Assembly (NCBI GenBank): GCA_020060215.1
Contig: JAGVAP010000063.1
Location: 19,091-83,090, forward strand
Origin: Deltaproteobacteria bacterium
GTDB lineage: Bacteria; Desulfobacterota; DSM-4660; Desulfatiglandales; HGW-15
Length of the DNA stretch: 64,000 bases
Direction of reading: 5' to 3'
Shown: in pieces, positions 35,028-43,699 of the stretch
Layout of the letters: each line of letters begins with the position of its first letter
Numbering within the stretch: the first letter of the stretch is position 1
Notes under the pieces: model-generated
What the model was told of the DNA's origin: nothing
Databases searched by the model: none
The model's input: only the letters and a program-made list of their open reading frames with translations
Translations under genes and position numbers: made by a program

Positions 35028-35300
35028 TTATTCGCCGCCGTCCAGCCCCTTGGCCTTGGATAAGTACCAGTTGATCAGTTCCCGGTCAAAGAGACCTGAC
35101 CAGGCCTTCCATTTCAAGCCGTTCCAGTTGTGCGACGGTTTCCGAGAGACCGAGAAAGACATCCCAATCTTCAAGACCAGGAAAACAGTTGCCGGCTGAT
35201 CGCAAAAAGGGTCATCCCGGGCCCGCCGGATCTTACCGGCTAACCCGATATGGTCCAGGTGGCCGTGGGTGGGAATCAAAAACACGCGCCGCGGTCAATT
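35028..35300 (-). pseudogene. decayed metallo-beta-lactamase-fold hydrolase
   Basis: In one minus-strand frame FLIPTHGHLDHIGLAGKIRR carries the MBL metal motif HxHxDH. About 35 codons further, in another frame, LSETVAQLERLEMEGLV resembles the C-terminal helix of MBL hydrolases, and the first frame then ends INWYLSKAKGLDGGE. Most of the domain is missing and the frame is broken, so this is a remnant. The rest of 34732-35300 holds no gene I can support. Confidence 0.65.
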
Positions 35301-35306
35301 TTTTTC

Positions 35307-35335
35307 TTGACAAAAGGAAAACAGGATATCATTAT
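35307..35335 (+). promoter_or_regulatory. sigma-70-type promoter of the tetR operon
   Basis: TTGACA (35307-35312), 17 bases, CATTAT (35330-35335). The -35 is a perfect consensus and the -10 matches 4 of 6. It lies directly upstream of the palindromic operator at 35345. Confidence 0.6.
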
Positions 35336-35344
35336 AGGCCCTCA

Positions 35345-35358
35345 ACCAATCGGTTGGT
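35345..35358. promoter_or_regulatory. candidate TetR operator
   Basis: ACCAATCGGTTGGT is a near-perfect 14-bp palindrome (12 of 14 positions) placed about 10 bases after the -10 and 47 bases before the tetR ATG. It is the right place for autorepression by the downstream TetR protein. Confidence 0.6.
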
Positions 35359-35404
35359 GGAGTAATTTGATCTTAATTTTCCATCACTTAAGTAGGGTGG
35401 AGGC

Positions 35405-36004
35405 ATGCACCAAGAAAAACCTGAATCTGGGAATCAATACGAGAAGATTGTCGCAATCGCAAGCCGGCTGATGAGCGAAAAGGGATACAAGGGGGCGTCA
35501 TTGCAGGAAATCGCCGATCGCGTCGGAATTCACAAGAGCACCTTCTTTCACTATTTCAAGAATAAAGAAGAGCTGCTTCTGGCTGTATTAAGAATAGCCA
35601 TTGAGGACGTCGCAAAGAATGTAAACCTGATCCTTGAAGATGACAGTTTGTCCCCCCAGGAAAAGCTCAAGAGAGCCATTTGCAACCATCTGAAATTGCT
35701 AGTCAAATATAAGTATAATGTCAACGTCTACCACAGTGAAATCAGATTTCTTTCTGATGAGAAAAGAAAACAATACCTTGAAACGAGGAAATATTATGCG
35801 GCCTGCTTCGAACAGATTGTAAATGAAATCAAAGGCGGGGATTCAGGGCTCTTTGAAGGGCTGGATTCTAAAATCGTCGCCTTTGGGATACTGGGCATGT
35901 CCAACTGGACGATTAAATGGCTGTCAGGTTCAGGAAGATTGAGCACTGAGGAAGTGGCCGACGTCTTTTACAAAATGATTGCACGGAGAGGTAACTCGCA
36001 ATAA
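35405..36004 (+). CDS. TetR-family transcriptional regulator
   Basis: 199 residues. N-terminal helix-turn-helix YKGASLQEIADRVGIHKSTFFHYFKNKEELLLAVL is standard TetR; the C-terminal ligand domain ends in WTIKWLSGSGRLSTEEVADVFYKMI, as in acyl-CoA-responsive members (FadR/KstR2-like). GGTGGAGGC before the ATG. It overlaps the next gene by one base. It probably represses its own operon through the palindrome at 35345 until an acyl-CoA or aromatic-CoA intermediate binds; that is inference. Confidence 0.9.
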   Translation: MHQEKPESGNQYEKIVAIASRLMSEKGYKGASLQEIADRVGIHKSTFFHYFKNKEELLLAVLRIAIEDVAKNVNLILEDDSLSPQEKLKRAICNHLKLLVKYKYNVNVYHSEIRFLSDEKRKQYLETRKYYAACFEQIVNEIKGGDSGLFEGLDSKIVAFGILGMSNWTIKWLSGSGRLSTEEVADVFYKMIARRGNSQ

Positions 36005-37146
36005 TGCATTATGAATTAACCGAAGAACAAAAGGCCATGAAGGAACTGGCTACCAAATATGCTGCCAGAACCATCGCCCCCATTCATGAGCAGGATGAAG
36101 TGGAGGGGATATTTCGCCCTGAAATAGTCAGAGAAATGGGGGAGCTCGGATTTTGGGGGGCGATTATTCCTGAAAAATATGGCGGCACTGACACTGGCTT
36201 TGTCAGCTCGGTCCTGATTACCGAGGCAATCTCGAGAGTGAGCCCTGCCTATGCAGGACATTTCCTCACCCAGACGGTGGGCACCGGGCTGGCGATTCTT
36301 AACAACGGCACTGAGGAGCAGAGGCAAGAGTACCTCCCCCATCTTGTCAGCGCAAGGCTATTGGGATGTTTTGCCGCCACAGAGCCTGATGCAGGATCGG
36401 ATCTGGTCTCCATGAAAATGACGGCCACTGAAGATGGGGATGGCTTCTTATTAACGGGGACCAAGAACTGGATTACCAATGCGCCTGAGGCGGATATCGG
36501 ACTGGTCTTTGCGTATACGGACAAAGGGAAAAGACATCACGGCATCTCCTGTTTTGTTGTTGATTTGAAAAACAATCCCGGCATCGAAACCAGGGCCACG
36601 GAGAAACTGGGTCAGCGTTGCTCAAAAGTGGGGGAAATCATTTTTACGGAAGCAAGAGAGCCAAAAGATTCCCTGATTGGTGAAAAGGGCGATGGGTTCA
36701 AGATATTGATGGGTTTGTTGAATAACACCCGCTTGTTTGCTGCGGCAAGGGCCCTGGGTCTGGAAGAGGCCTGTCTTGAGAAGAGCATCGAATATGCCCG
36801 CACAAGGGTCCAGTTCGGAAAGCCGATCGGCAAATTTCAGATGGTTCAGGAACAGATTGCGGAAATGTACGTGCATCACGAGGCGTCAAGGATGCTGGTT
36901 TACCAGGCCGCAGCCAACAAGGACAGGGGGATAAATGATAACCTGGAGGTATCAACGGCAAAGTATTTTGCGTGTGAGTCCGCGGTGAAAGCGGCTGACG
37001 CGGCCATGAAGATATACGGGGCCTATGGGTTTTCCATGGAATACCCTATTCAGAGATATATGCGGGATTCCCGTGCCCTTGTCATGACCGAGGGCAGTTC
37101 GAATATTCAAAAGATTGTCATTGCAAGGAACCTCCTTGCGCTTTAG
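36004..37146 (+). CDS. acyl-CoA dehydrogenase
   Basis: 380 residues, complete. FAD/substrate motifs FAATEPDAGSD and WITNAPEADIGLVFA, ARTRVQFGKPIGKFQ, and the C-terminal catalytic-base region MTEGSSNIQKIVIAR with Glu in the family position. It forms an alpha,beta double bond in an acyl-CoA and passes electrons to ETF. Located between tetR and a UbiD decarboxylase; a dicarboxylic or alicyclic acyl-CoA is a plausible substrate. Start overlaps the tetR stop. Confidence 0.92.
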   Translation: MHYELTEEQKAMKELATKYAARTIAPIHEQDEVEGIFRPEIVREMGELGFWGAIIPEKYGGTDTGFVSSVLITEAISRVSPAYAGHFLTQTVGTGLAILNNGTEEQRQEYLPHLVSARLLGCFAATEPDAGSDLVSMKMTATEDGDGFLLTGTKNWITNAPEADIGLVFAYTDKGKRHHGISCFVVDLKNNPGIETRATEKLGQRCSKVGEIIFTEAREPKDSLIGEKGDGFKILMGLLNNTRLFAAARALGLEEACLEKSIEYARTRVQFGKPIGKFQMVQEQIAEMYVHHEASRMLVYQAAANKDRGINDNLEVSTAKYFACESAVKAADAAMKIYGAYGFSMEYPIQRYMRDSRALVMTEGSSNIQKIVIARNLLAL

Positions 37147-37203
37147 TCGGGGAAATATCAGGAGACATTCATAAAAGAAAGTTAAAAGGGAGAAACCTGG
37201 AAA

Positions 37204-38661
37204 ATGGGATATAGAGATTTGAGAGAGTGGATTGAAAAGCTGGAGAGTGAAGGGGAACTGGCGCGGATCAAAAAGGAGGTCGACTGGGATCTCGAGATCG
37301 GCGGGATAGCCAGGGAAAATATGGACCGGGAAGGCCCTGCCCTCCTGTTTGAAAATATTAAGGATCATAAAGACACACTTTGCAGGAGACTAATCACCTG
37401 CTCCTTGTCCACCCACGCAAGGGTTGCGTTGATGCTGGGGTTGCCGAAAGAGACCCCATACAAAGAACTCATCCGGGTATGGAGGGAGCGCACGAAAGAC
37501 CGTGTAAAGCCGGTCATCGTGGATTCAGGTCCCTGTAAGGAAAATATCGTTAAAGGTGATGATGTCGATCTTTACCAGTTTCCTGCCCCTCACTGGCAGA
37601 AGCTTGATGGGGGGCGATACATCGGCACCTTCCACGGTGTTGTCACCAAAGACCCTGACACCGGGTGGACGAATGTGGGGATGTACCGTGAAATGATCCA
37701 TGACAAAAATACGACCACCATGTCCGTCGCCCAAGGGCAGCATATATGGTTTCATTGGAGGAAGTACCGTCCACAAGGGAAGAACATGCCGCTCGCGGTT
37801 GCCATAGGATGGGATCAGGTACTGCCCGCTGTCGCGGCCTCTCCCGTGCCGACCGGCGTGGATGAATACGAGATAATGGGCGCCTTGCGGCAGGCGCCGG
37901 TTGAGCTTGTGAAATGCGAAACATCGGATCTGTATGTCCCTGCATCGGCCGAAATTATTCTTGAAGGGGAAGTCATCACGGACAAGTCCCAGTTCATCAC
38001 CTGCGGACCATTCGGCGAATTCACCGGGCATTATGGACCTGCAAATCTCCGTCCGCCGTTTAAAGTGAATTGCATTACCTTCAGAAATAATCCCATATTC
38101 CAGGGGACAATGGAAGGAATGCCGATTAACGAAGACCACACGATATGCTCGGTAAGCCACAGCGCTTTTGTGTGGGATCTTCTTGAGGAGAGAATGACGG
38201 GCATTACAGGTGTCAATAATGACCCCAGCACAGCATATGCAAACCTCGTGGTTCAGATAAACAACAGTTACTATGGCCAGGTTCATCAAGTGGCCGCCAA
38301 TGTGTGGAGCTCCCATCTCTCCAATATGATGTGCAAGAACATCATCGTGTGTGACGAGGATGTGGACATCTATGATCTCAAAAAGGTTTTCTGGGCCCTC
38401 GGATACAGGGTCGATCCCAAAACGGATATCATGCAATTTCCCGGATGGGTAAGCGCTTTGGATCCGGTTGTACACCCTGACGACAAGATGGGGCCTGGAG
38501 GTAATAAGGGAACGAGACTGCTAATTGATGCCACTAAACCGATCGACAGGCCCCGCTCCGATGAATACTGGGGAGAAAAGTTTGCCGTGGTGGCCTATCC
38601 TGATGGAGAGACTATGAAACGGGTAAGAGAAAGGTGGGGACAATACGGGATAAGCAAGTAA
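37204..38661 (+). CDS. UbiD-family (prenylated-FMN) decarboxylase
   Basis: 485 residues, typical length. YRDLREWIEKLESEGELARI start, the WTNVGMYREMIHD block with the conserved Arg, and GPFGEFTGHYGP (from residue 268) with the catalytic-region Glu272; C-terminal NKGTRLLIDATKP. Such enzymes use prenylated FMN to decarboxylate or carboxylate aromatic and alpha,beta-unsaturated acids; UbiD-like phthaloyl-CoA decarboxylases are one anaerobic branch. No ubiX (cofactor maker) is in the window. It lies directly before a PaaK-like CoA ligase, a pairing that fits activation then decarboxylation. Confidence 0.92.
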   Translation: MGYRDLREWIEKLESEGELARIKKEVDWDLEIGGIARENMDREGPALLFENIKDHKDTLCRRLITCSLSTHARVALMLGLPKETPYKELIRVWRERTKDRVKPVIVDSGPCKENIVKGDDVDLYQFPAPHWQKLDGGRYIGTFHGVVTKDPDTGWTNVGMYREMIHDKNTTTMSVAQGQHIWFHWRKYRPQGKNMPLAVAIGWDQVLPAVAASPVPTGVDEYEIMGALRQAPVELVKCETSDLYVPASAEIILEGEVITDKSQFITCGPFGEFTGHYGPANLRPPFKVNCITFRNNPIFQGTMEGMPINEDHTICSVSHSAFVWDLLEERMTGITGVNNDPSTAYANLVVQINNSYYGQVHQVAANVWSSHLSNMMCKNIIVCDEDVDIYDLKKVFWALGYRVDPKTDIMQFPGWVSALDPVVHPDDKMGPGGNKGTRLLIDATKPIDRPRSDEYWGEKFAVVAYPDGETMKRVRERWGQYGISK

Positions 38662-38707
38662 AAGGTGAGCGGGCGGTTACATCTCCTTTTGCTGGGAAGG
38701 GGTAAGA

Positions 38708-40027
38708 ATGAAAGGACAGGGTCGGTTCTGGAACAAAGAAGTTGAGTGCTTGGAATTGGAAAAGGCGAGAAGGTTACAGGAGGAGCGGTTCCTTTCAATA
38801 GTGAAGTGGGCCTACGCTAAAACCCCCTTCTATAAGAGGAAATTTGACGAGGCAGGCATTACCCCTGATGACATCCGATCCGTGAACGATGTGGTCAAAA
38901 TCCCATTTACCAAGAAGGATGATCTCCGAATCAGTCAAGAAAACCAACCTCCTTACGGGGAGCACTGTGCGTTGCCTGCAGAGATTTTCCAGACGTATTG
39001 GTCGACGGGTACCACCGGTTTCCCCACACTAATGGGGGTGTCGAAAACGGAGGCAGACTACTGGCTTGATGTTGTAGCCCGCAGCCTCTATTCCACTGGC
39101 TTGCGTAAACAGGCCAAATTCCACCATGCAACGCAGCTCTCCTCATTTCCAGGAGGGTACCTTTTTCTTTCGGCGGCTCAGAGAATAGGTGCCAATATCA
39201 TACCTGCCGGTGCAGGGAATACGGAGCGTCATATTTGGCTGATCTCCAAGCTCAAGCCGACGTTTATAAAGATCCTTCCCTCCTACGCCAATTATCTCGC
39301 AGAAAAAGGATACGACATGGGGATTGATATGAGCGCTTCTTCAATCAAACAGGTCTATCTGTCGGCTGAGCCCGCCCCGCCGGACCTGCGCACTATGATT
39401 GAGAAAAAATTGGGAGCCGTTACCTATGACAATTACGGTCTCTCCGATATCGGTCAGCCGGAGGCTTACGAGTGTGAGGCGCATGACGGACTCCACGTGA
39501 TTCCCGATTGGTGTCTGACTGAAATAATTGATCCGGAGACAAAGGAGCCAATCCACGAAGCGGGCAGGGAAGGTGTCCTGGTGTATACGAATCTTGTGCG
39601 CAAGACCATGCCAATGGTCAGGTTTTGGACAGCAAACCCCAGTTGCTGGAAAACATTCGACCCGTGCACGTGCGGGCGTACGGCCCCACGCATCATGTCT
39701 GTTTACCGACGGGTTGATGATATGATCAAGGTGAAAGGTGTAAATTTCTGGCCAGGGGCTGTCTGGTCGGTACTGAAAGACTATGCACAGCTCACGGGTG
39801 TGCACCGTATTTTTCTGGAGTCTCGTGAGGGCAAAGAATACCTAAGAATCGCGGCCGAGATCAAGAAAGACGTAATACCGGAAGCAGGAGGATTGAAAAA
39901 CGCACTCATCGAGCGATTGCGTTCAGCCCTCTTCATCCAAGTCGATGAGATGGAGCTTGTTCCGCCCGGGACGCTCCAGGCAGCAGAGCACAAAGACAAG
40001 GCAGTCGTCGACCTGAGGAAGAAATAG
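38708..40027 (+). CDS. phenylacetate-CoA ligase-like AMP-forming ligase
   Basis: 439 residues of the PaaK family. TYWSTGTTGFPTLMGVSK is the P-loop, VTYDNYGLSDIG the adenylate motif, and YRRVDDMIKVKGVNFWP the hinge region. A Cys-containing CTCGRTAPRI segment is also typical. It makes an aryl- or arylacetyl-CoA from the acid with ATP. Adjacent to UbiD and upstream of a TRAP transporter; isophthalate:CoA ligase belongs to the same ligase family, so an aromatic dicarboxylate is a fair hypothesis, not shown. GGGGTAAGA precedes the ATG. Confidence 0.9.
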   Translation: MKGQGRFWNKEVECLELEKARRLQEERFLSIVKWAYAKTPFYKRKFDEAGITPDDIRSVNDVVKIPFTKKDDLRISQENQPPYGEHCALPAEIFQTYWSTGTTGFPTLMGVSKTEADYWLDVVARSLYSTGLRKQAKFHHATQLSSFPGGYLFLSAAQRIGANIIPAGAGNTERHIWLISKLKPTFIKILPSYANYLAEKGYDMGIDMSASSIKQVYLSAEPAPPDLRTMIEKKLGAVTYDNYGLSDIGQPEAYECEAHDGLHVIPDWCLTEIIDPETKEPIHEAGREGVLVYTNLVRKTMPMVRFWTANPSCWKTFDPCTCGRTAPRIMSVYRRVDDMIKVKGVNFWPGAVWSVLKDYAQLTGVHRIFLESREGKEYLRIAAEIKKDVIPEAGGLKNALIERLRSALFIQVDEMELVPPGTLQAAEHKDKAVVDLRKK

Positions 40028-40301
40028 AGATATTACATTGAGGAAACATTCTTCAGGTTGGTAACCGTAAATACATTCAACGTAGTTGTGAACTTCGGAA
40101 AGAATAAAAAATAGGGCCGAAGGGAAAATTCCTCGCAAAGAGCCTGGAGATTGAGGTTAAGGGGGATGAGGGTTAGCCGCAGTGATTTTTATCAATATCT
40201 TCATCAGTAAAAGGAGCAAGCTATCGGTGTCGGCTTTACTCCACGTTTGGTACCTGATCCCCCTAGAGATTGAACGACAAACAACTAAGCTGCTCGAGAA
40301 G

Positions 40302-40317
40302 TGGTACCCTTCTTGCT
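40302..40317 (+). promoter_or_regulatory. sigma-54 promoter before TAXI-TRAP genes
   Basis: TGGTACCCTTCTTGCT matches the -24/-12 pattern TGGCAC-N5-TTGCW with only one deviation; GG (40303-40304) and GC (40315-40316) are separated by exactly 10 bases. Predicted start near 40328, just before the ATG at 40352. It lies in a 324-base gap (40028-40351) with no gene; no sigma-54 activator is in the window. Confidence 0.65.
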
Positions 40318-40351
40318 TAACCATTACAAAATTCTAAAGGGGGGGTTAAGG

Positions 40352-41368
40352 ATGGAGAGAAGTGCTTGTCTGGGTGTAGTCTTGTCGTTGATCGTGTGTG
40401 TGCTCGGCTTGGCCTCTACACAGAGTCTTGCCGCCGAACCGCTGCCGAAGAGTGTTCGCTTTGCTTCGCTCTCTGTAGGTATGAGCGGACACTTAGTTGC
40501 CGCTGGCATCGGAACTGTTATGACCAAACATTCGCCGATCAAAGTGGCCGTGGACCCTGTAGGCATGCACGTAGCTGTATTGGACTTGGTAGAGAAGAAG
40601 GAAGCGCAGATGGGTGCCGTAGGTACACTCGACCTTGTTCCATATTGGCGAGGCGAACAGTTTTGGAAAGGAAGGCCGCAATGTGTGCTTGCCGGTATGA
40701 CCACCATAAACATGTTCACATTAGTCCATACTACCCCCAAAAGCGGCATTAAAACAGTTCAGGACCTTCGCGGGAAGAGGTTTTTGGGTGATGCGATACC
40801 TTCCCCGTCTGTAGCTGCATACAGTGATGCTCTCCTTAATGCCTACGGGATGACACGAAATGACGTTAAATGGCTGCAATTTAGTAAAGCACCTGATGCT
40901 GCTGCCGCACTTATTGAAGGAAGGGCAGAGGCTTATGCTTACCCAAGTTCAAGCCCTCCGATGCAACAACTGAAAACTACGGTTGGGTACTACCCTATAC
41001 CTGTTGATCCGGAACCCGCAAAAAAGATGATCGAGACGCTTCTCGGTTACACTTACGAAACCATGCCGGCCGGCTACAATGGTGTTATTGAGGAGGGTGT
41101 GCCAGCCCTAGCCTATTACACAACTATATTTTTTCGCGATGATGTGCCTGATGAAGTGGTCTACACACTAGTAAAGGCCGCTTTGGAAAACAAATCCGAG
41201 TATGCTCGAGTTCACCCTCTGTTACAGGACGTGGATGCCCGGCGCGCATCGACAATCGTGGGCATACCCTTTCACCCAGGCGCTATCAAATATTTCAAGG
41301 AGTCCGGTGTGTGGACTGCCCAACAGGAAAAGGAGAACAATGAATTACTGACAAAATTCAAGCGGTAG
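40352..41368 (+). CDS. TAXI-family TRAP transporter substrate-binding protein
   Basis: 338 residues from ATG 40352 (AAAGGGGGGGTTAAGG upstream); an in-frame earlier start lies inside the sigma-54 promoter and is rejected. Signal peptide (LGVVLSLIVCVLGLASTQSLAA), then a TAXI fold: ASLSVGMSGHLVAAGIG, VVHTTPKSGIKTVQDL-like block, GDAIPSPSVAAYSDALLNAYG and IEGRAEAYAYPSSSPP. It delivers an organic acid to the fused permease encoded next. The ligand may be an aromatic or dicarboxylic acid used by the surrounding enzymes. Confidence 0.92.
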   Translation: MERSACLGVVLSLIVCVLGLASTQSLAAEPLPKSVRFASLSVGMSGHLVAAGIGTVMTKHSPIKVAVDPVGMHVAVLDLVEKKEAQMGAVGTLDLVPYWRGEQFWKGRPQCVLAGMTTINMFTLVHTTPKSGIKTVQDLRGKRFLGDAIPSPSVAAYSDALLNAYGMTRNDVKWLQFSKAPDAAAALIEGRAEAYAYPSSSPPMQQLKTTVGYYPIPVDPEPAKKMIETLLGYTYETMPAGYNGVIEEGVPALAYYTTIFFRDDVPDEVVYTLVKAALENKSEYARVHPLLQDVDARRASTIVGIPFHPGAIKYFKESGVWTAQQEKENNELLTKFKR

Positions 41369-41441
41369 CCAGGCCGTTTCGAAGCCTCTTCTTGGGATAA
41401 GCAGCAAAGGCCCCCATAAGGTGCAGTAAGAGGAGGAGTAA

Positions 41442-43364
41442 ATGAAAGTATTGCGGGCTGTAATTGCCGTGGCTTATATCCTATTCAATTTGGCTGACAC
41501 CGCACAAGTGTCGCTCATTATAGGATTTGCCCTGGCACCTATTCAGGCACGGGCAATAAGCCTTGGCTTTGTGCTGATTATGCTCTTTCTCTTGTTTCGG
41601 GTAAAGCGGGTCAGCGCAAAGCGGATTCCCTGGTACGATGTGCTTCTCATCGTTATGAGTATCGCCGCCACAGTCTACATCTTCATTGTTGGGCCAACTG
41701 CAGCTGAGGGCCGGGCATATGCCACGAATGTTGATTGCTTCTTTGCAGTTTTACTCTTTGTCCCTCTGATTGAGGGAATGAGACGTACTGATTCACTATG
41801 GGTCCTTATTCTCGGATTTATCTTCATCCTCTATGCCTATTTTGCTGCTTATGCTCCGGGCCTGCTCTGGGGGCCAGGTTGGGGCGTTAGAAGACTGGTA
41901 GCATTTTTCTTCCTAGGTATCGATGGTTTCTATGGCGAAACGATGTCGGTCTTCACTTCTATTCTGATCCCCTTTCTTACCTTCGGAGCATTCATTGCCG
42001 TAACAGGAATAGGGGATTTTTTTATGGATACTGCAAACTCACTGATTGGTTGGTCAAGGGGTGGCGCCGCGAAGGCTTCCATTTTCGGCAGCGGGTTAAT
42101 GGGCATGATCAGTGGGAGCGCCATGGCAAATGTGGCTGCTGTAGGGACGCTTACCATCCCTATGATGAAGAAGACCGGATATAAACCGGAAACAGCAGCC
42201 GCCATAGAAGCAGTTGCATCTACGGGAGGCCAGATTATGCCCCCAGTAATGGGGGCAACAGCGTTTCTGATGGCTGATTTCCTGGGCGTTCCTTACACGA
42301 AAGTAGCGATTGCCGCAGCCATACCTGCTTCTCTTTACTTCTTTTTTCTCTATATAAAAATTGACATAGAAGCAATGAAGCTAAATTTGAAAGGCATCCC
42401 TCGGGCAGAGATGCCGTCCTTTTTTAATGTAATGGCTACAAGGTGGCACTACCTTATCCCGTTGGTAGGACTAGTTTTCACGATGGGGGTCCTGTACTGG
42501 AGAGCAGAGATGTGCGCCCTTGTGGCAATAGTTTTGTCCTTCTTGATAAGTTTCAGAAGAAAGGAAACTGCGCTCACCCCTCGAAAACTAGTCAATACGA
42601 TTGAAAGAGCTGCAAGAGATACTATAGGCATCGGTGTTTTATGCGCTGGGTTGGGAATGATTGTGGGGGTATTTAATCTTACCGGGTTAGGTCTGAATCT
42701 CGCTACCATTCTTGTAGACTTAGCGGGGGGCAAGATCTTTGTTTTACTTTTAATTGTCGCAGTGGTTGCTATAATTCTGGGCGGTCCCTTGCCAACTCCA
42801 AGTGTCTATTTCTTCTGCGTGCTCATGCTTGCGCCGGCCCTCATAGAGTTAAAAGTAGCCCCTATGGCAGCCCATATGTTTGTATTTTATTGGGGACTGG
42901 CCGCCTTGATCAGTCCCCCCGTTGCAATGGCGGCATATGCGGCGGCCCCGATAGCAGGGGCTTCGCCTAATGCTGTGAGTTTTGTGGCCTGCAGATTTGC
43001 CATACCTATTTATTTGATTCCATTCGTATTTATCTATCACCCCGGCACGCTTCTCATCGGGAGTCCCGGAGAGATTCTCTTTAGCACCATGATCACCTTT
43101 GCCGCGTTGTTGGGTTGGCTATACGCAATAGAGGGATACAGTTTTTTCAGGCGACTGGACTGGAAATGGCGAGTACCTAGCTTGGTTGCACTGATACTAA
43201 CTCTTTATCCTGTCAATAAGCTCACAATAACCGGGATAAGTTTCATGCTATGCATAGTCTTTATAGACGCAGTTGTGAACACCGCCTCAAGAGTGACCGA
43301 GAGGGAAAGACGTGAAGAGGAAGGACCACTGGAGGAGCGAAGAAGCTCTATTCGAATTTCTTGA
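41442..43364 (+). CDS. TRAP transporter fused permease (4TM/12TM)
   Basis: 640 residues, nearly all hydrophobic, about 16 membrane helices. The fused small and large TRAP permease subunits are typical for TAXI systems. Motifs include SGSAMANVAAVGTLTIPMMKK and ASTGGQIMPPVMGATAFLMADFLG, and LGGPLPTPSVYFF near the C-terminal half. It uses ion gradients to import the ligand bound by the preceding protein. Strong ribosome site AAGAGGAGGAGTAA. Confidence 0.95.
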   Translation: MKVLRAVIAVAYILFNLADTAQVSLIIGFALAPIQARAISLGFVLIMLFLLFRVKRVSAKRIPWYDVLLIVMSIAATVYIFIVGPTAAEGRAYATNVDCFFAVLLFVPLIEGMRRTDSLWVLILGFIFILYAYFAAYAPGLLWGPGWGVRRLVAFFFLGIDGFYGETMSVFTSILIPFLTFGAFIAVTGIGDFFMDTANSLIGWSRGGAAKASIFGSGLMGMISGSAMANVAAVGTLTIPMMKKTGYKPETAAAIEAVASTGGQIMPPVMGATAFLMADFLGVPYTKVAIAAAIPASLYFFFLYIKIDIEAMKLNLKGIPRAEMPSFFNVMATRWHYLIPLVGLVFTMGVLYWRAEMCALVAIVLSFLISFRRKETALTPRKLVNTIERAARDTIGIGVLCAGLGMIVGVFNLTGLGLNLATILVDLAGGKIFVLLLIVAVVAIILGGPLPTPSVYFFCVLMLAPALIELKVAPMAAHMFVFYWGLAALISPPVAMAAYAAAPIAGASPNAVSFVACRFAIPIYLIPFVFIYHPGTLLIGSPGEILFSTMITFAALLGWLYAIEGYSFFRRLDWKWRVPSLVALILTLYPVNKLTITGISFMLCIVFIDAVVNTASRVTERERREEEGPLEERRSSIRIS

Positions 43365-43404
43365 GCGTCTGATGGGTTGGTTATGGCCATAGACGGCTTT
43401 CTCA

Positions 43405-43656
43405 ATGACGAGTAGTCAATGTCAACACGGTCCTCAAATGCTTCTGGAGAAAGGGAAGATCACTGAAGAAGCGGTCAAGCTCATCATGTCGCGGCGACAT
43501 TCCGGCTTCATCGTCCATTTCGGGCCCAGGATTCAACCCGGCGACGAAAAAGCCATGGAAAACCTCGGCCGGCACATCGTCCGGGCCTCTTTCTCTCAGG
43601 AGAGAATGAGCTATGTCCAGGACGAATCCGAGGTGGTGTATAGAGGCGGATGGTAA
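43405..43656 (+). pseudogene. IS91-family transposase remnant
   Basis: An 83-codon frame: MLLEKGKITEEAVKLIM, SRRHSGFIVHFGPRIQPGDEK, LGRHIVRASFSQERMSYV and VVYRGGW correspond to an internal segment of IS91/IS801-type Y2 transposases (the RHSGFSVHNGxRI...YIIRxPFS region). The catalytic tyrosine part and both ends are missing. It separates the TRAP permease from the next acyl-CoA dehydrogenase and marks an old insertion or a recombination joint. Confidence 0.7.
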
Positions 43657-43699
43657 GGGATTATTTTTGCCTTGATTTCTTCGCTGAGGTCCAAAGGGA

